From JAUIIK01 sp963709995 (GTDB lineage Bacteria; Chloroflexota; Chloroflexia; Thermomicrobiales; CFX8), in NCBI GenBank assembly GCA_963709995.1, contig CAVPYN010000017.1, positions 186,001 to 250,000 of the forward strand: a stretch of 64,000 nt of DNA, read 5' to 3'. This document shows positions 1-10,233 of this stretch, piece after piece (position 1 is the first letter of the stretch; each line of letters opens with the position of its first letter). The notes beneath the pieces were generated by a model that saw only the letters and a program-made list of their open reading frames with translations, searched no databases and was not told the DNA's origin. A program made the translations under genes and the position numbers.

Positions 1-1150
1 GTCCGGTGGCCGGCGGCTTTCCGCGGGATTTGACGACTGAACCAACGACGAACAAAAAGAAGAGACCGATGAGCACCGCGACAGTAAAGATTACTGTGCG
101 AGAAATCTGCAGCACCTCCGGGTTGCGCGTGTTGGACAGTAGCAATCCGCCGAGCACGAACATGACGACCCCGCCGACGGTGAGAATCCCGCCGCTCACC
201 ACGAAGACCTCTAGCACGAAGAGGACGAATGCCAGCGCGAGCAAGACAAAGCCTGCCGCGTTGCTCTCGAGCGTCCCCAGGGCATAGAAACCGACAATCA
301 GCATGATCGCGCCGGCCACGCCGGGAAAGATCGCTCCGGGGTTTGAGAGTTCGAAGATCAATCCCAGCGTGCCGAGGCTCAGCAGGACAAAAGCGACATT
401 CGGGTCAACAACGATCTGCAGCAGTCGCTCGAAGAAGGACATTTCAACCGGCTGAACGTTGGCGTTTGCCGTATTGACCACCGCGATATCGCCGTTGACG
501 ACAACCTCGCGCCCGTCGGCCTGGGCGAGAGCATCGTCAATGTCGGTGGCGATGAAGTCAACGATGTTCAGTTCGACGGCCTCACGAGACCCCACGTTGA
601 CCGCGTCTCGAACCGCAAGTTCCGCCCACTCGGCGTTGCGGCCCCGCAGCTCCGCGAGCTCTCGCGCCCGGGCCGCGGCATCGTTGACAACCTTGCGATC
701 CAGCGCAGTCTCCTCACCATCCTCTTCTCCGCCGAGCTGGATTGGCGTCGCCGAGCCGATATTTGTCACCGGAGCCATCGAGGCGACATGAGCGGCATAG
801 GTGATGTACATGCCAGCCGAGGCAGCCCGCGATCCTTCAGGACCCACCCAGACGATGACCGGAATCGGCGATGCGAGAATGTCAACAATGATGTCATCCA
901 TCGCCGAGGAAAGACCCCCGGGAGTGTCCATGCGAATAATCACGGCGTCGTCGCCACGGTCGATTGCGGTGTCGATCCCGCGATCAATATAGGTCGCCAT
1001 CACCGGTGTGATCGGACCATCAATCGTCAACTCAGTAACGGACGGTTCTGATTCCTGGGCGGATAGCGGCGCGGTCAAGACTCCCAGCGCGATGAACGTG
1101 AGAGCAGTCGCGCGAATGATCCACTGGATTGGTCGACAGGATGTCATCAT
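1..1150 (-). CDS. NfeD/ClpP-class membrane-bound serine protease (C-terminus outside window)
   Basis: Membrane-anchored ClpP-fold serine protease of the NfeD (nodulation efficiency protein D, long form) family, which cuts hydrophobic segments of membrane proteins such as stomatin partners. About 383 residues are present, read from ATG ATG at 1150 or 1147 to the window edge. Residues 1-32 form a signal peptide (ALTFIALGVLTAPLSAQ). The ClpP-like domain carries the nucleophile Ser111 in RAASAGMYI and the candidate general base Lys153 in DRKVVND. After about residue 215 come four to five hydrophobic segments, as in full-length NfeD. The C-terminal OB-fold domain lies beyond base 1. The companion stomatin/SPFH gene is not visible and may lie further left. 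The family call is firm; the substrate is unknown. Confidence 0.85.
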   Translation of the reverse strand, partial: MMTSCRPIQWIIRATALTFIALGVLTAPLSAQESEPSVTELTIDGPITPVMATYIDRGIDTAIDRGDDAVIIRMDTPGGLSSAMDDIIVDILASPIPVIVWVGPEGSRAASAGMYITYAAHVASMAPVTNIGSATPIQLGGEEDGEETALDRKVVNDAAARARELAELRGRNAEWAELAVRDAVNVGSREAVELNIVDFIATDIDDALAQADGREVVVNGDIAVVNTANANVQPVEMSFFERLLQIVVDPNVAFVLLSLGTLGLIFELSNPGAIFPGVAGAIMLIVGFYALGTLESNAAGFVLLALAFVLFVLEVFVVSGGILTVGGVVMFVLGGLLLSNTRNPEVLQISRTVIFTVAVLIGLFFLFVVGSVVKSRGKPPATG

Positions 1151-1288
1151 TTCCCGGTTTTCTCTGTTGACACGGATCGTTCGACCGGGCACATAGCAAG
1201 TATATCCTGAGGGCTGGCCCGTGCCCCGGCGGCACAGGGAACGTAGAATTGGCATGTGTGATGTGCCAGATATCGGAGAGGCCAGATT

Positions 1289-2722
1289 GTGGCGATCGAC
1301 CTCAAGCGCAATGCTTCCTCCAGCCAGCTATATCATGATGCCGAAGATTACATCCTCGGTTTGATTACCGGTCCACCGTCGCCCCCGCCGGATACTCCGC
1401 CGGAAGAAATTCGCCAGCGCGCCATCGACCGTATCGAGCGAATGCGGGCGTTTCTGGAGTTCATCGGCAATCCACAACGACAATTCAGGGCGATCCATAT
1501 CGGAGGCACATCGGGAAAAGGCTCTACCGCGGCGCTCACGGCATCGATCCTGCATGCCGCGGGCTATCGCACCGGATTACACGTCTCGCCCTATCTCCAG
1601 GTCTCGACGGAAAAGCTTGTCATCAACGACCGCATCGTGGCAGCAGATCGATACAACCAGCTTGTCAAGGCATTAGCGGGTCGGGTCGAAGAGTGGGTGG
1701 CGGCTGGCAATGATCCTTTGGCATACGGCGAATTCTGGGTCGCGTTGACCTTTCTCTTCATGGCGAAAGAGGAAATCGAGGTCGGAGTGATCGAAGTGGG
1801 CGCGGGCGGCCGGTTTGATCTTACGAACGTCATCGAGCCGGAAGTCGTCGCGATCACCAGCATCGGCCTGGATCACACTGTGACACTCGGAGACACCCTC
1901 GAATCCATCGCCTGGCACAAGGCCGGCATCATCAAAGCGGGCACAGTGGCTGTCACCGCCGTGCAAGATGATGAGCCGCTGGCAGTGATTCGCGCGGAAG
2001 CTGAAGCAGTTGGAGCTTCGTTGTTCGAAGTCCGGGCCGGTGAGACGTATCAACTCGAATCAACCGGCGCCAACGGCACATCCTTCGTCGACATGTCCAC
2101 GGGAAAATCATTTCACGTTGTGTTGCCCGGTCGTTTCCAGGCCAGCAACGCCGCAACGGCGATCGCGATCACACGGGCGTTTGATCCGAGCAGCGCGACA
2201 GACGACGCAATCCAGCAAGGGCTGGAGGCTACCCGATTCCCGGGACGGATGGAAATCGTCCAGCAAGAGCCGCTGGTGATTCTCGATGGGGCTCACAATC
2301 CGCAGAAGATCGCGGGACTTGCCGCCGACCTCTGCGCAATCACCAGCGGCAAACGGGTTATTGCAGTGTTCGGCGTGTTGGAGTCCAAGAATCACCAGGA
2401 GATGATCGCCGCTCTGGCGCCGCGCGTCGATGTGCTGGTCGCCACGACCCCCCGGGTGTATGCCAAACCAGCAATCACAGCCGCGGAGATCGCCGAGCGC
2501 GCTCGTTCAAGGATCGACGATGTGCGTGTGGAGCCCGACCCCCTTGCAGCCGTTGCGACTGCGCTCAGCATTGCGACGGCTGATGACGCGGTAATCGTGA
2601 CTGGTTCACTCTATCTCGTTGGCAATGTGCGGGAACGGTGGTACCCGTCGGAACAGATACTCGCCCAGGGCACACTCTGGCCGTCAGCGCGGCAATCGGA
2701 GTCATCCCCGCCAGCGCAATAG
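1289..2722 (+). CDS. folC: Bifunctional dihydrofolate synthase / folylpolyglutamate synthase
   Basis: ATP-dependent cytosolic ligase that adds L-glutamate to dihydropteroate or to folates, completing folate synthesis and polyglutamylation. The protein is 477 aa, slightly longer than the usual 420-450. The Mur-ligase-type P-loop GGTSGKGSTA lies at residues 72-81, the central domain has VGVIEVGAGGRFDLTN and TSIGLDHT, and the C-terminal ligase domain begins around LDGAHNP. The start is GTG at 1289, preceded by GGAGAG at 1275-1280. The gene is divergent from the NfeD gene and overlaps the convergent LLM oxidoreductase gene by 21 bases at its 3' end. The Pro-rich insert at residues 29-38 is a local peculiarity. 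The family assignment is secure. Whether both ligase activities are kept cannot be read from sequence. Confidence 0.93.
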   Translation: MAIDLKRNASSSQLYHDAEDYILGLITGPPSPPPDTPPEEIRQRAIDRIERMRAFLEFIGNPQRQFRAIHIGGTSGKGSTAALTASILHAAGYRTGLHVSPYLQVSTEKLVINDRIVAADRYNQLVKALAGRVEEWVAAGNDPLAYGEFWVALTFLFMAKEEIEVGVIEVGAGGRFDLTNVIEPEVVAITSIGLDHTVTLGDTLESIAWHKAGIIKAGTVAVTAVQDDEPLAVIRAEAEAVGASLFEVRAGETYQLESTGANGTSFVDMSTGKSFHVVLPGRFQASNAATAIAITRAFDPSSATDDAIQQGLEATRFPGRMEIVQQEPLVILDGAHNPQKIAGLAADLCAITSGKRVIAVFGVLESKNHQEMIAALAPRVDVLVATTPRVYAKPAITAAEIAERARSRIDDVRVEPDPLAAVATALSIATADDAVIVTGSLYLVGNVRERWYPSEQILAQGTLWPSARQSESSPPAQ

Positions 2723-3472
2723 CTGCTCAACCGGGGCAAATTCGTTGGCGGGAGACCGCACGCTGTAGATGAAGTGTGTGATTCCAGCATCGACGTACTC
2801 ATCAATCCGGTCCACCTGGTAAGGGCGAACAAGGAGCACCGATCGCTCGATCCGGCCCGGGTCTCGTCCCACTTTCTCGCACCATTCGTCAAGCACCTGG
2901 TTCAAACGCGCAAGCTCCGGTGGATCTCCCTGACCGTTCCAGATATCCGCGTGTTCGGCAACGATCCGCAACGCGATCTTCTCGCCGCTCGCGCCGATCA
3001 TGATCGGAATCGAGCCGTGGACGGGCGGCGGATTTTTGTCACGCCACCGCTGCCGGATGATCGGAATCGCCGCCTCAAGTTCGGCGAGCCGCGATCTCGG
3101 TGTGCCGAGCGGGTAGCCCGCATCGAGCAAATCTCGTTCCCAGCCGCCGGCTCCCAAGCCAAGGATCAAGCGGCCTCCACTGAGCACGTCCACCGTCCGC
3201 GCCATGTCAGCCAGTAGCGCGGGATTCCTCAATGTAATCGCCGAGACCGCCGGTCCGATCTGGACCATCGAGGTCGCCTCGGCCATCGCCCCGAGCATCG
3301 TCCAGCACTCGTAGACCTCGCCTTCGAGATCCCCAAAGCGCGGCGCGAGATGATCCCAGTTGAATAGTGCGTCTACTCCGAGCGATTCAGCCGTCCTCCA
3401 TGCAGCCCGCATCGCATCGATTGATTGGTGATGTGGCTGGACTTGCACACTGATTCGAATTGGATGATTCAT
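2702..3472 (-). CDS. LLM-class (luciferase-like) F420- or flavin-dependent oxidoreductase
   Basis: TIM-barrel oxidoreductase of the bacterial luciferase superfamily, probably using coenzyme F420 or FMN. The substrate is unknown. Typical family segments are VDALFNWDHL near the N-terminus, GPAVSAITLRNPALLADMA, and the strongly conserved DVLSGGRLILGLGAGGWE followed by IPIMIGASGEKIALRIVAEHADIWN. The start is placed at the ATG at 3472 (MNHPIRISVQVQP), where the barrel begins. An in-frame upstream start at 3526 would add 18 low-complexity residues. This gives 256 aa, short for the family, and the C-terminus ends right after EQLLRWRG. The gene is convergent with folC. F420 use is common in this superfamily in Actinobacteria and Chloroflexota, but it is inferred here. 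Confidence 0.85.
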   Translation of the reverse strand: MNHPIRISVQVQPHHQSIDAMRAAWRTAESLGVDALFNWDHLAPRFGDLEGEVYECWTMLGAMAEATSMVQIGPAVSAITLRNPALLADMARTVDVLSGGRLILGLGAGGWERDLLDAGYPLGTPRSRLAELEAAIPIIRQRWRDKNPPPVHGSIPIMIGASGEKIALRIVAEHADIWNGQGDPPELARLNQVLDEWCEKVGRDPGRIERSVLLVRPYQVDRIDEYVDAGITHFIYSVRSPANEFAPVEQLLRWRG

Positions 3473-3531
3473 GAAGCTTCCACGTCTACCTTCATTCGAT
3501 CCAAGATCACCGGCCGTTTCACTCATTGCGC

Positions 3532-4131
3532 CTAACTGGCCGCAAGAGCGAATGTCATGACCACTTCAATATGAAACTGGTCGTCAGGCCGAATCCAGAC
3601 GATCTCAGAGAGCCAAAACGCGCCTTCCGGCTCCGAACCCCGGAGGGCATCAACGATCCATCGCGTCTGCTCCGGGTCAGGATATCCGTCAGTGATGCTC
3701 ATGTGGGGAATGAACTCAGCAGGGTCGCTAAATGGCAGCGTCAGGTTAAACATCCCGAGATCGTGTAACCCGCCCCGAAGCGTTCTGATCTGCTGATCTG
3801 GTTCGACCCTGAGATAGACACAGGGATAAGGAAGAAAGGTCGCCACCGGCCCGTAATCGATTTCAACCTGCTTCTCGTGAGCCACAACATGCTCGATGGC
3901 GGCCAGATCCTCTGAGGCTGGCTCGCGCCGGAACGGCTGGGTCAATGTGATGTGCGCGTCACATATCGCCTGCGAGGCTGGATCGTAGCGCTGCCGCAGC
4001 GCCCCGACCGTCGCTCGCACCTCGTCAGGTGGCCAGATTACCAGCGCCCCGTTGCGATAAAGGTGCTGGAGTTCGATGCTGACCACACAGACGCCCGCTA
4101 ACTCACAGAGGTTGTCAATGCGTTGACCCAC
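3532..4131 (-). CDS. 2H phosphoesterase / 2'-5' RNA ligase family protein
   Basis: Member of the 2H phosphoesterase superfamily (LigT and 2'-5' RNA ligase-like), enzymes that open or hydrolyse cyclic or 2'-5' phosphodiester bonds in RNA or small nucleotides. Both catalytic signatures are visible: H60-I-T-L in CDAHITLTQPF and H143-M-S-I in FIPHMSITDGY, about 80 residues apart as expected. The frame opens with a GTG at 4131 that overlaps the end of nuoN by 34 bases. A second GTG at 4086 (VSIELQHLYRNG) would remove the overlap and agrees better with where the fold begins, so the start is unsettled. The gene follows nuoN on the same strand and may be co-transcribed with it. The substrate is unknown. 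Confidence 0.8.
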   Translation of the reverse strand: MGQRIDNLCELAGVCVVSIELQHLYRNGALVIWPPDEVRATVGALRQRYDPASQAICDAHITLTQPFRREPASEDLAAIEHVVAHEKQVEIDYGPVATFLPYPCVYLRVEPDQQIRTLRGGLHDLGMFNLTLPFSDPAEFIPHMSITDGYPDPEQTRWIVDALRGSEPEGAFWLSEIVWIRPDDQFHIEVVMTFALAAS

Positions 4132-5604
4132 TCCTGGGCGAAGTCCAGGACGCGGCTTGAAAAGATGCCGACGAAGACGGTTCCCGCAACCATCGCAATC
4201 AGCCCCACGCCAAGAAATGGAGTGCTGCCGGCCGGCTCAGGCTGCTCAGCCTCCGCAAAGTACATTGCGGCGATCACACGCAAATAGAAGAACGCGGAAA
4301 TCGCCGAAGCCAGCACGATTGCCACCGCCAGCCAGATCATCTCGGCATCTACCGTCGCGAGGATCACGTAGTACTTGGCATAGAAGCCGACAAGAGGCGG
4401 CAGGCCGGTGAGGGATAACAGGAAGATCGCCATTACCAGCGCGGCTCCGGGTGACTGGCTGGCGAGCCCCCTGAAATCGTCGATGTCAACACCACGGCCC
4501 CGGTCCTGCAACCAGATGACGACCGCGAACGCGCCGATATTCATGAAGGCGTAGGCAAGCAGGTAGAACAGGAGCGATGTCACCGAGAGATCGTCCTGAA
4601 TCGTGTCGCCGGCCCCGTAAGCTGCCACGGCGGCCAGCATGTAGCCGGTGTGTCCTATCGATGAGTAAGCCAGCATACGCTTGACGTCGGTCTGGGCGAT
4701 AGCGACGATGTTCCCGAAGAACATCGTGATAACCGCCAGAACTCCGATGATGATCGTCCATTCATCCGCTAGAGGCTGGAGCGCCTGGACGAGCAACCGG
4801 ACCATCGCCGCGAATCCAGCAACTTTCGGAATGACCGACATATAGGCCGACACCGGCGTTGGCGCACCCTGATAGGCGTCCGGGGTCCACATATGGAACG
4901 GCACCGCGGCGACTTTGAAACCGAGTCCAATAACGATCAGCAACACCGCCAGGAGGAGTGACGCTTCGACTCCATCCGACGTGTCGAATCGCGCTAGTTC
5001 GGTGGCAATCCCGGTGAGATTGGTCGTGCCTGCCGCTCCATACGTCCAGGCCATGCCGTAGACCAGGATCGCTGAGGCGAAGAGTCCGAGCAAGAAATAC
5101 TTCAGCGCGCCCTCAAGCGATGTCGTGCGATGACGCGCGAAACCGGTCAGGGTATAGACCGCCAGCGACGACATCTCGATTCCGAGAAAGACGATGATCA
5201 AGTCGCCAGCGGCTCCGACAAGCATCGCGCCGAGGATGGAGAAGGAAATCAGGGCGTAGTACTCCGGCGCCGGCATCGACCCTGGCTCTGCCCGGGAGGT
5301 CATGTAGTTAATCGAGATCAGCACAGACAGTATGCCGGCCACAAGAACGATGATGTTGACGAAGACGCTGAAATCGTCGGCACGAATCATGCCTTTGAAG
5401 GTCGATTCGTTGGTCCCGATCAGCGCGAAAGCTCGCGACGAGGGCCGCGCCGTAGCCGATCAGGGTCAGGTAGGCCATCGGAGCGCCACGCCAGCGCGGT
5501 ACGGTCACATCGAGCAACAGCAAGAGAAGAGCAGACCCGAGCACGATCAGCTGGGGAGAGAGCAGAGTGAGGTCCGGATTGATCTTTTCAAGTCCCGGCA
5601 ACAT
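4098..5604 (-). CDS. nuoN: NADH-quinone oxidoreductase subunit N (one frameshift)
   Basis: Antiporter-like membrane subunit of respiratory complex I, about 500 aa when the two frames are joined. The N-terminal frame (start ATG 5604, MLPGLEKINPDLTLLSPQ) reads through GYGAALVASF. The second frame then supplies ALIGTNESTFKG and everything to TTSVS at 4098. The break maps to a run of three T on the coding strand (5428-5430); one T fewer restores ASFALIG. Around 13 hydrophobic segments are visible, with the proton-channel motif AVPFHMWTPDAYQGAPTPV containing conserved Lys and His regions. The start overlaps the nuoM end by 17 bases, which suggests translational coupling. It is the last nuo gene of the cluster. 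The frameshift may be an assembly error. Confidence 0.9.
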
Positions 5605-7204
5605 GCGGCTTCCCTACACTCCCTGGCTTCCAAATGGAACGAGGACCGCTTCCAGCGTCGCTTGCATCAAGTCCATCACGCCAGCCGGGCCAGACGCCCA
5701 GGATGATCGTCAAGAGAACCAGCGGGAGAATCGTCAGCAACTCGATCCGATTGACATCCGGCCACCGGGGCACGCCATGTTCATCGACCGGCCATTCGCC
5801 ATCATGGGCCCTTTCTCCAGCTACTCCGGACGCTCCCGATACCGCCGGAAGCGCGCCATCATGCGGGTCTGGTGGCTCGCCAGCGGCCCGGCCGAGAACG
5901 ACTCGCTGGAACATCCACATCATGTACCAGGCCGCCAGAATCACGACGAACATCCCGATGACGCCGGCCCAGCGGTAGGCATCGAACGCGCCCACCAGCG
6001 CAAGGAATTCGCCGACGAATCCGGATAGCCCCGGTAGCCCGAGCGAAGAGAGCATCAAGACGCCGAAAAGCGCCGTGTAGACCGGCATCCGCGAAGCGAC
6101 GCCGCCAAACGCGCTAATCAGGCGCGTGTGGGCGCGCTCGTAGACGACGCCAACGCTGAGGAAGAGCCCTCCGGTGACGAATCCGTGCGAAATCATGACG
6201 ATCATCGCACCGTAAAGCCCCTGCATGTTGAACGCGAAGATACCCAGCGTGACGAATCCCATGTGGCTGACCGATGAATAGGCCACCAACTTCTTCATGT
6301 CAGGCTGGACGAGCGCCACCAACGCGCCGTAGATGATCCCGATCAAAGACAGCACAATGATGTACGGCGCGAAGTCCCTGGCCGCATCCGGGGTGAGCGA
6401 CAGATTGAAGCGGATAAGTCCATACCCACCCATCTTCAGCAGGACACCCGCCAGCAGCACCGATCCGACGGTCGGAGCCTCGACGTGCGCATCCGGCAAC
6501 CAGGTATGGAACGGCCACATCGGGACCTTGATCGCGAAGGCAATGAAGAACGCCAGAAAGACCCAGAACTGCAGGTTGTCGCTGTAGTCCACGGCGGCGA
6601 GCTTGAGGATGTTCAGCGTCGGTTCGTTGCCAAGCTCGATGTTCTCCCAGTAAATCGCAACGATGCCGACAAGCATCAGCAGCGACCCGAAGAGCGTGTA
6701 GAGGAAGAACTTGACCGCCGCATAGACGCGGTTGGCACTGCCCCAGACACCGATCAGCAGCGCCATCGGAACCAGCATCAACTCCCAGAAGATGTAGAAA
6801 AGGAACAGATCGAGCGCGAAGAACACGCCGATCATGCCGGTCTCGAGCAGGAGCAGCGTGATGTAGTACTCGCGTCGCCGGTGGGTGATCGTGTTCGACG
6901 CGACGATGCCGATGAGGCTCAGGAGTGTTGTCATCACGACGAGGACGGCAGATATCCCGTCGACACCGAAGTCATAGTTGACGCCAACATCCGGCAGCCA
7001 TTCGATGTGTTCGGTGAACTGCATCCCGGACTCGTCGAGGTCGAAGCTGACCAGCATCGCCACCGAAAGTACGAAGGCAATCGCCGCGAAGACGATGGCA
7101 ATCTGGCGACTTCTCTCCGGCGCGATCCTCGAAGCAAAGAACAGAATCAGCGCGCCAATCAGCGGCGAGTAGGTAATCAGGCTGAGAATTGGAATAGAGT
7201 CCAT
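5588..7204 (-). CDS. nuoM: NADH-quinone oxidoreductase subunit M
   Basis: Proton-pumping antiporter-like subunit of complex I, 538 aa, intact. The family signatures are IFWELMLVPMALLIGVWG, the broken-helix channel motif KVPMWPFHTWLPDAHVEAPT, and YSSVSHMGFVTLGIF. About 14 transmembrane segments are visible. The C-terminal 50 residues after PDPHDG are a hydrophilic stretch rich in Gly and Ala between the last helices; this looks like a lineage-specific insertion. It begins 9 bases after the end of nuoL and overlaps nuoN, so it lies within one operon. The ATG at 7204 fits the start of the first membrane helix (SIPILSLITYSPLIGALI). Function is certain at the family level. Confidence 0.95.
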   Translation of the reverse strand: MDSIPILSLITYSPLIGALILFFASRIAPERSRQIAIVFAAIAFVLSVAMLVSFDLDESGMQFTEHIEWLPDVGVNYDFGVDGISAVLVVMTTLLSLIGIVASNTITHRRREYYITLLLLETGMIGVFFALDLFLFYIFWELMLVPMALLIGVWGSANRVYAAVKFFLYTLFGSLLMLVGIVAIYWENIELGNEPTLNILKLAAVDYSDNLQFWVFLAFFIAFAIKVPMWPFHTWLPDAHVEAPTVGSVLLAGVLLKMGGYGLIRFNLSLTPDAARDFAPYIIVLSLIGIIYGALVALVQPDMKKLVAYSSVSHMGFVTLGIFAFNMQGLYGAMIVMISHGFVTGGLFLSVGVVYERAHTRLISAFGGVASRMPVYTALFGVLMLSSLGLPGLSGFVGEFLALVGAFDAYRWAGVIGMFVVILAAWYMMWMFQRVVLGRAAGEPPDPHDGALPAVSGASGVAGERAHDGEWPVDEHGVPRWPDVNRIELLTILPLVLLTIILGVWPGWRDGLDASDAGSGPRSIWKPGSVGKPHVAGT

Positions 7205-7213
7205 GGCTGCCCC

Positions 7214-9171
7214 CTATCCCAGCAGATCGCTCTGGAAGGCCAGAGCAATCCCGATGACGAGCACTGCGCCGATGGCGATCGCGAGCGCATAGTTCGCCAC
7301 GAACCCGGTTTGGACCCGACGAAGCTGGGCGGACGAGAAATCAACCAGGCTTGCGACGCCATTCACCGCCCCATCGATGATCTCGATATCGACGATCTTC
7401 CAGAGCACATGTTCCGAGAACCAGTAGAGCGGGTGAACGATGTACCGCTCGTAGATCTCGTCCAGGTAGTACTTGTTGTAGAAGGTCTTGTAGGCTGGCC
7501 CGGCGCGTGCGGCCCAGACTCTTGGGTCCAACGCAGGAGATTTTCGGACGTAGGCGAAGTAGGCGATCAAAAGTCCCGCGGCGGACAAGATAAACGAAAC
7601 CAGGGCGAACGAGATCGTTGTCGTCGTTGAGACGTGATGTTCTTCGTCCGCTCCATCTTCCGCGAAGATGGCAACCGCGGAAGCCGCTTCGCCCGACGAC
7701 TCAACGGTGAAGTTGGGTTCCAGGAAATCATGGATCCATCCCTCTTCCGGTGGGAAACTGGCAAAACCGATGATCGCGGCGGGAATCGCCAGCATGATCA
7801 GCGGGAGCGTCATCACTCGCGGGGATTCGTGCGGATGCACCTTCTCCGGGTCGAAGCGTTCTTCGCCAAAGAACGTCAGAAAGACGACCCTGAAAATGTA
7901 GAGCGACGAGAGGAATGCCGCCCCAAGCAGGAGAATCGTCAGAACATACTCATCGTCGATCCAACCACCGACCAGCACTTCGTCCTTGCTCCAGAAACCG
8001 GCGAACAGGAAGATGCCAGCGTTCGATGCCGCGCCGACCAGGAAGGTCCAGAACGTGATCGGCATGTACTTCCGCAGGCCGCCCATCTTCCGCATGTCCT
8101 GCTCTTCGTGCATCCCGTGGATGACCGAGCCAGAGCCGAGGAAGAGCAGTCCCTTGAAAAAAGCGTGTGTCAGCAAGTGAAAGATCGCGGCAACCCACGC
8201 GCCAACGCCGACGGCGAAAACCATGAACCCCAGGTGAGAAACGGTGGAATAGGCTATGACCCGTTTGATGTCGAACTGGGTGATCGCGATCGTGCCCGCG
8301 ATGAACGCGGTGACGGCGCCGATCACGGCGATCACTCGCAAGGCATCGTCGACTTGCCGAGAAGATCGGGTAGAGCCGGGCCATCATGTAGATGCCAGCC
8401 GTGACCATCGTCGCGGCATGAATCAACGCTGACACTGGCGTCGGGCCTTCCATCGCATCCGGCAACCAGACGAAGAGCGGAAGCTGGGCGGACTTGCCGA
8501 TCGCGCCGGTGAAAAGCAGCAAGGCGATCAACGTCAACGTGTCCGCGCTGAGGATGTCAAGCCGAGAGAAGATCTCGTCGAAGATGACCGTATCGAGCTT
8601 CCAGAAGATCAGCATGATGCCGGTCGCGAATCCGAAGTCGCCGATCCGGTTGACGATGAACGCCTTCTTCGCGGCCTGGTTGGCCGAATGGCGTCTGAAG
8701 TAGAAACCGATCAGCAGGTAGGAACACAGGCCAACCGCTTCCCAACCGAAGAACATCACCAGCAAGATTGTCGGCCAGCACCAGCATCAACATCGAGAAG
8801 ACGAAGAGCGGCAGAAAGGCGAAGAAGCGATAGAAGCCCGGATCGCCCTTCATGTAGCCCATCGAATAGATGTGGACGAGGAGCGACACCGTCGTGACAA
8901 CCAGCAGCATGATCGCGGTCAGATGGTCGACGTAGAGATTCAGCGGGACATCGAACATGCCGCCTGGAATCCAGGTGTAGAGATGCTGTCGAAGAGGGTC
9001 TTCGGAATCCAGCTGATTGGCGAAGACCGCCAGACTCAGGGCAAACGAAGCCCCGACAGCGATAGTCGCAATCAACGATGTCGCTCTGTCCGGCATATTT
9101 CGCCCAAGAACGAAATTGACGACTGCGGCCAGCAACGGAAGGAGTGGTATCAGAAAGAGGAGATCGTTCAT
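7214..9171 (-). CDS. nuoL: NADH-quinone oxidoreductase subunit L (two frameshifts)
   Basis: Distal proton-pumping subunit of complex I with the long lateral helix, about 650 aa once three frames are joined. Frame 1 begins at ATG 9171 (MNDLLFLIPLLPLLAAVVNF) and ends near LVLADNL. Frame 2 supplies VMFFGWEAVGLCSYLLIGF to GIYMMARLYPIFSA. Frame 3 gives ALRVIAVIGAVTAFIAGTI to SDLLG at 7214. The breaks lie near 8762-8768 and near 8351-8357. Each is one base, and both flanks keep conserved family sequence, including KSAQLPLFVWLPDAMEGPTP. The C-terminal part carries the lateral helix and a final anchor (YALAIAIGAVLVIGIAL). It sits 7 bases after nuoK and 9 before nuoM. It is a pseudogene only if the indels are real. 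Confidence 0.9.
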
Positions 9172-9178
9172 GCTCAGA

Positions 9179-9487
9179 TCACTCCCGCAGCTGATGGATG
9201 TCAGCGACGTCGACGGTGTCGATGCGCCGCTGCAGCGCCATGATGATGCCGAGTCCGACCACGGACTCCGCAGCCGCCACCGCGATCACGAACAGGGCAA
9301 ACGATTGCCCGATCATGCTGTTCTGTTCCCAGGCGAATCCGATGAGCGCGACGATCACGCCGTTGATCATCAGCTCAACCGACATGAAGATGACGATGAC
9401 GTTGCGACGTGTCAGCACGCCCATCATGCCGATGATGAAGAGCGCCGAACTCAGGAGCAGGAAATGGGTTGCGGTAAGTTCATCCAC
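9179..9487 (-). CDS. nuoK: NADH-quinone oxidoreductase subunit K
   Basis: Small membrane subunit of complex I in the proton-translocating E-channel, 102 aa, the usual size. Three transmembrane segments are visible. The conserved Glu of helix 2 is present in IFMSVELMINGVIVAL, and the second membrane Glu in FVIAVAAAESVVGLGIIMAL. The start is ATG 9487 (MDELTATHFLLLSS), directly abutting the end of nuoJ at 9488, so the two are translationally coupled. The gene is intact, in contrast with the neighbouring frameshifted nuoL and nuoH. Confidence 0.95.
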   Translation of the reverse strand: MDELTATHFLLLSSALFIIGMMGVLTRRNVIVIFMSVELMINGVIVALIGFAWEQNSMIGQSFALFVIAVAAAESVVGLGIIMALQRRIDTVDVADIHQLRE

Positions 9488-10231
9488 TTAGTCCTCCTCC
9501 TCCAGACGATCGCCTCCCCAGGCTGAACTGTCGGTGAAGGAGTCCGCATTATCCACCAGGACAACGCCCCGGTCGTCGAACCGAACCCCGGAGGCTTCCC
9601 CACGCCGGGTCGCTTCGAGCCCTGCTGGCAGCGCAGCGGCGACTTCGCGGTCCGCGCCGCGCGGGTGAGCCAGGGAAATCATGCCTGTGCGCTTCATCCG
9701 GTCGGGCAGCAACGCCGATTCCGGACGGGCCAGCACGAGCGCCGCGACGGTCCCGACAAGCAGGACAACAGCGATAATCTGGATCGCGATGACGTAGTCC
9801 GTGTAGAGGACCTGCCCGATTACCTGGACATTCCCACCGGCCCCGGCGACTGCTTCCGGCGTCCAGATGTCTTCGCGGCCGATGGCGGAGCGGGTCAGGA
9901 TCGCTGCTGCGAATTCGCCGAGCAGCGCAAGACCGATCAGCAACGCGAAGACGCGCTGGATCGGATTGCCACCGTAGAACTCCGGAAGATCGTTTACCCG
10001 TACAAGGAAGATGACGAAGATGATCAGCACTGTCACCGCGCCGGTGTAAACGAGCAACTGCACGGCAGCCAGGAACTCGGCGTGGAGCATGACGAAGATC
10101 GCGGCGAGGTTAATGAAGGTGACGATCAGCGAGACTGCGCTGTGAATCGGATTTCTGGCCAGGATCACTCCAAGAGCCGCGATGACCGCGACAATAGCGA
10201 GCAAATCGAACACCAGCACTTCAGTAGACAC
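9488..10231 (-). CDS. nuoJ: NADH-quinone oxidoreductase subunit J with hydrophilic C-terminal extension
   Basis: Membrane subunit of complex I, 247 aa. The first 175 residues are a normal NuoJ with five helices (VLARNPIHSAVSLIVTFINL, LLVYTGAVTVLIIFVIFLV and a last helix IQIIAVVLLVGTVAALVLA). The remaining 70 residues after LPDRMKRTG are hydrophilic and acidic, ending GDRLEEED. The extension is not part of the core family, and its role is unknown. The start at 10231 lies 2 bases after the end of nuoH, so nuoI, which usually stands between nuoH and nuoJ, is absent here. Co-transcribed with nuoH and nuoK. Confidence 0.93.
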   Translation of the reverse strand: MSTEVLVFDLLAIVAVIAALGVILARNPIHSAVSLIVTFINLAAIFVMLHAEFLAAVQLLVYTGAVTVLIIFVIFLVRVNDLPEFYGGNPIQRVFALLIGLALLGEFAAAILTRSAIGREDIWTPEAVAGAGGNVQVIGQVLYTDYVIAIQIIAVVLLVGTVAALVLARPESALLPDRMKRTGMISLAHPRGADREVAAALPAGLEATRRGEASGVRFDDRGVVLVDNADSFTDSSAWGGDRLEEED

Positions 10232-10233
10232 GC

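Noticed and set aside
6485..7630. 381-aa plus-strand frame across nuoM and nuoL
   Set aside because: It is the antisense of conserved nuo coding sequence; composition is Arg/Asp/His-rich and lacks any family sequence.
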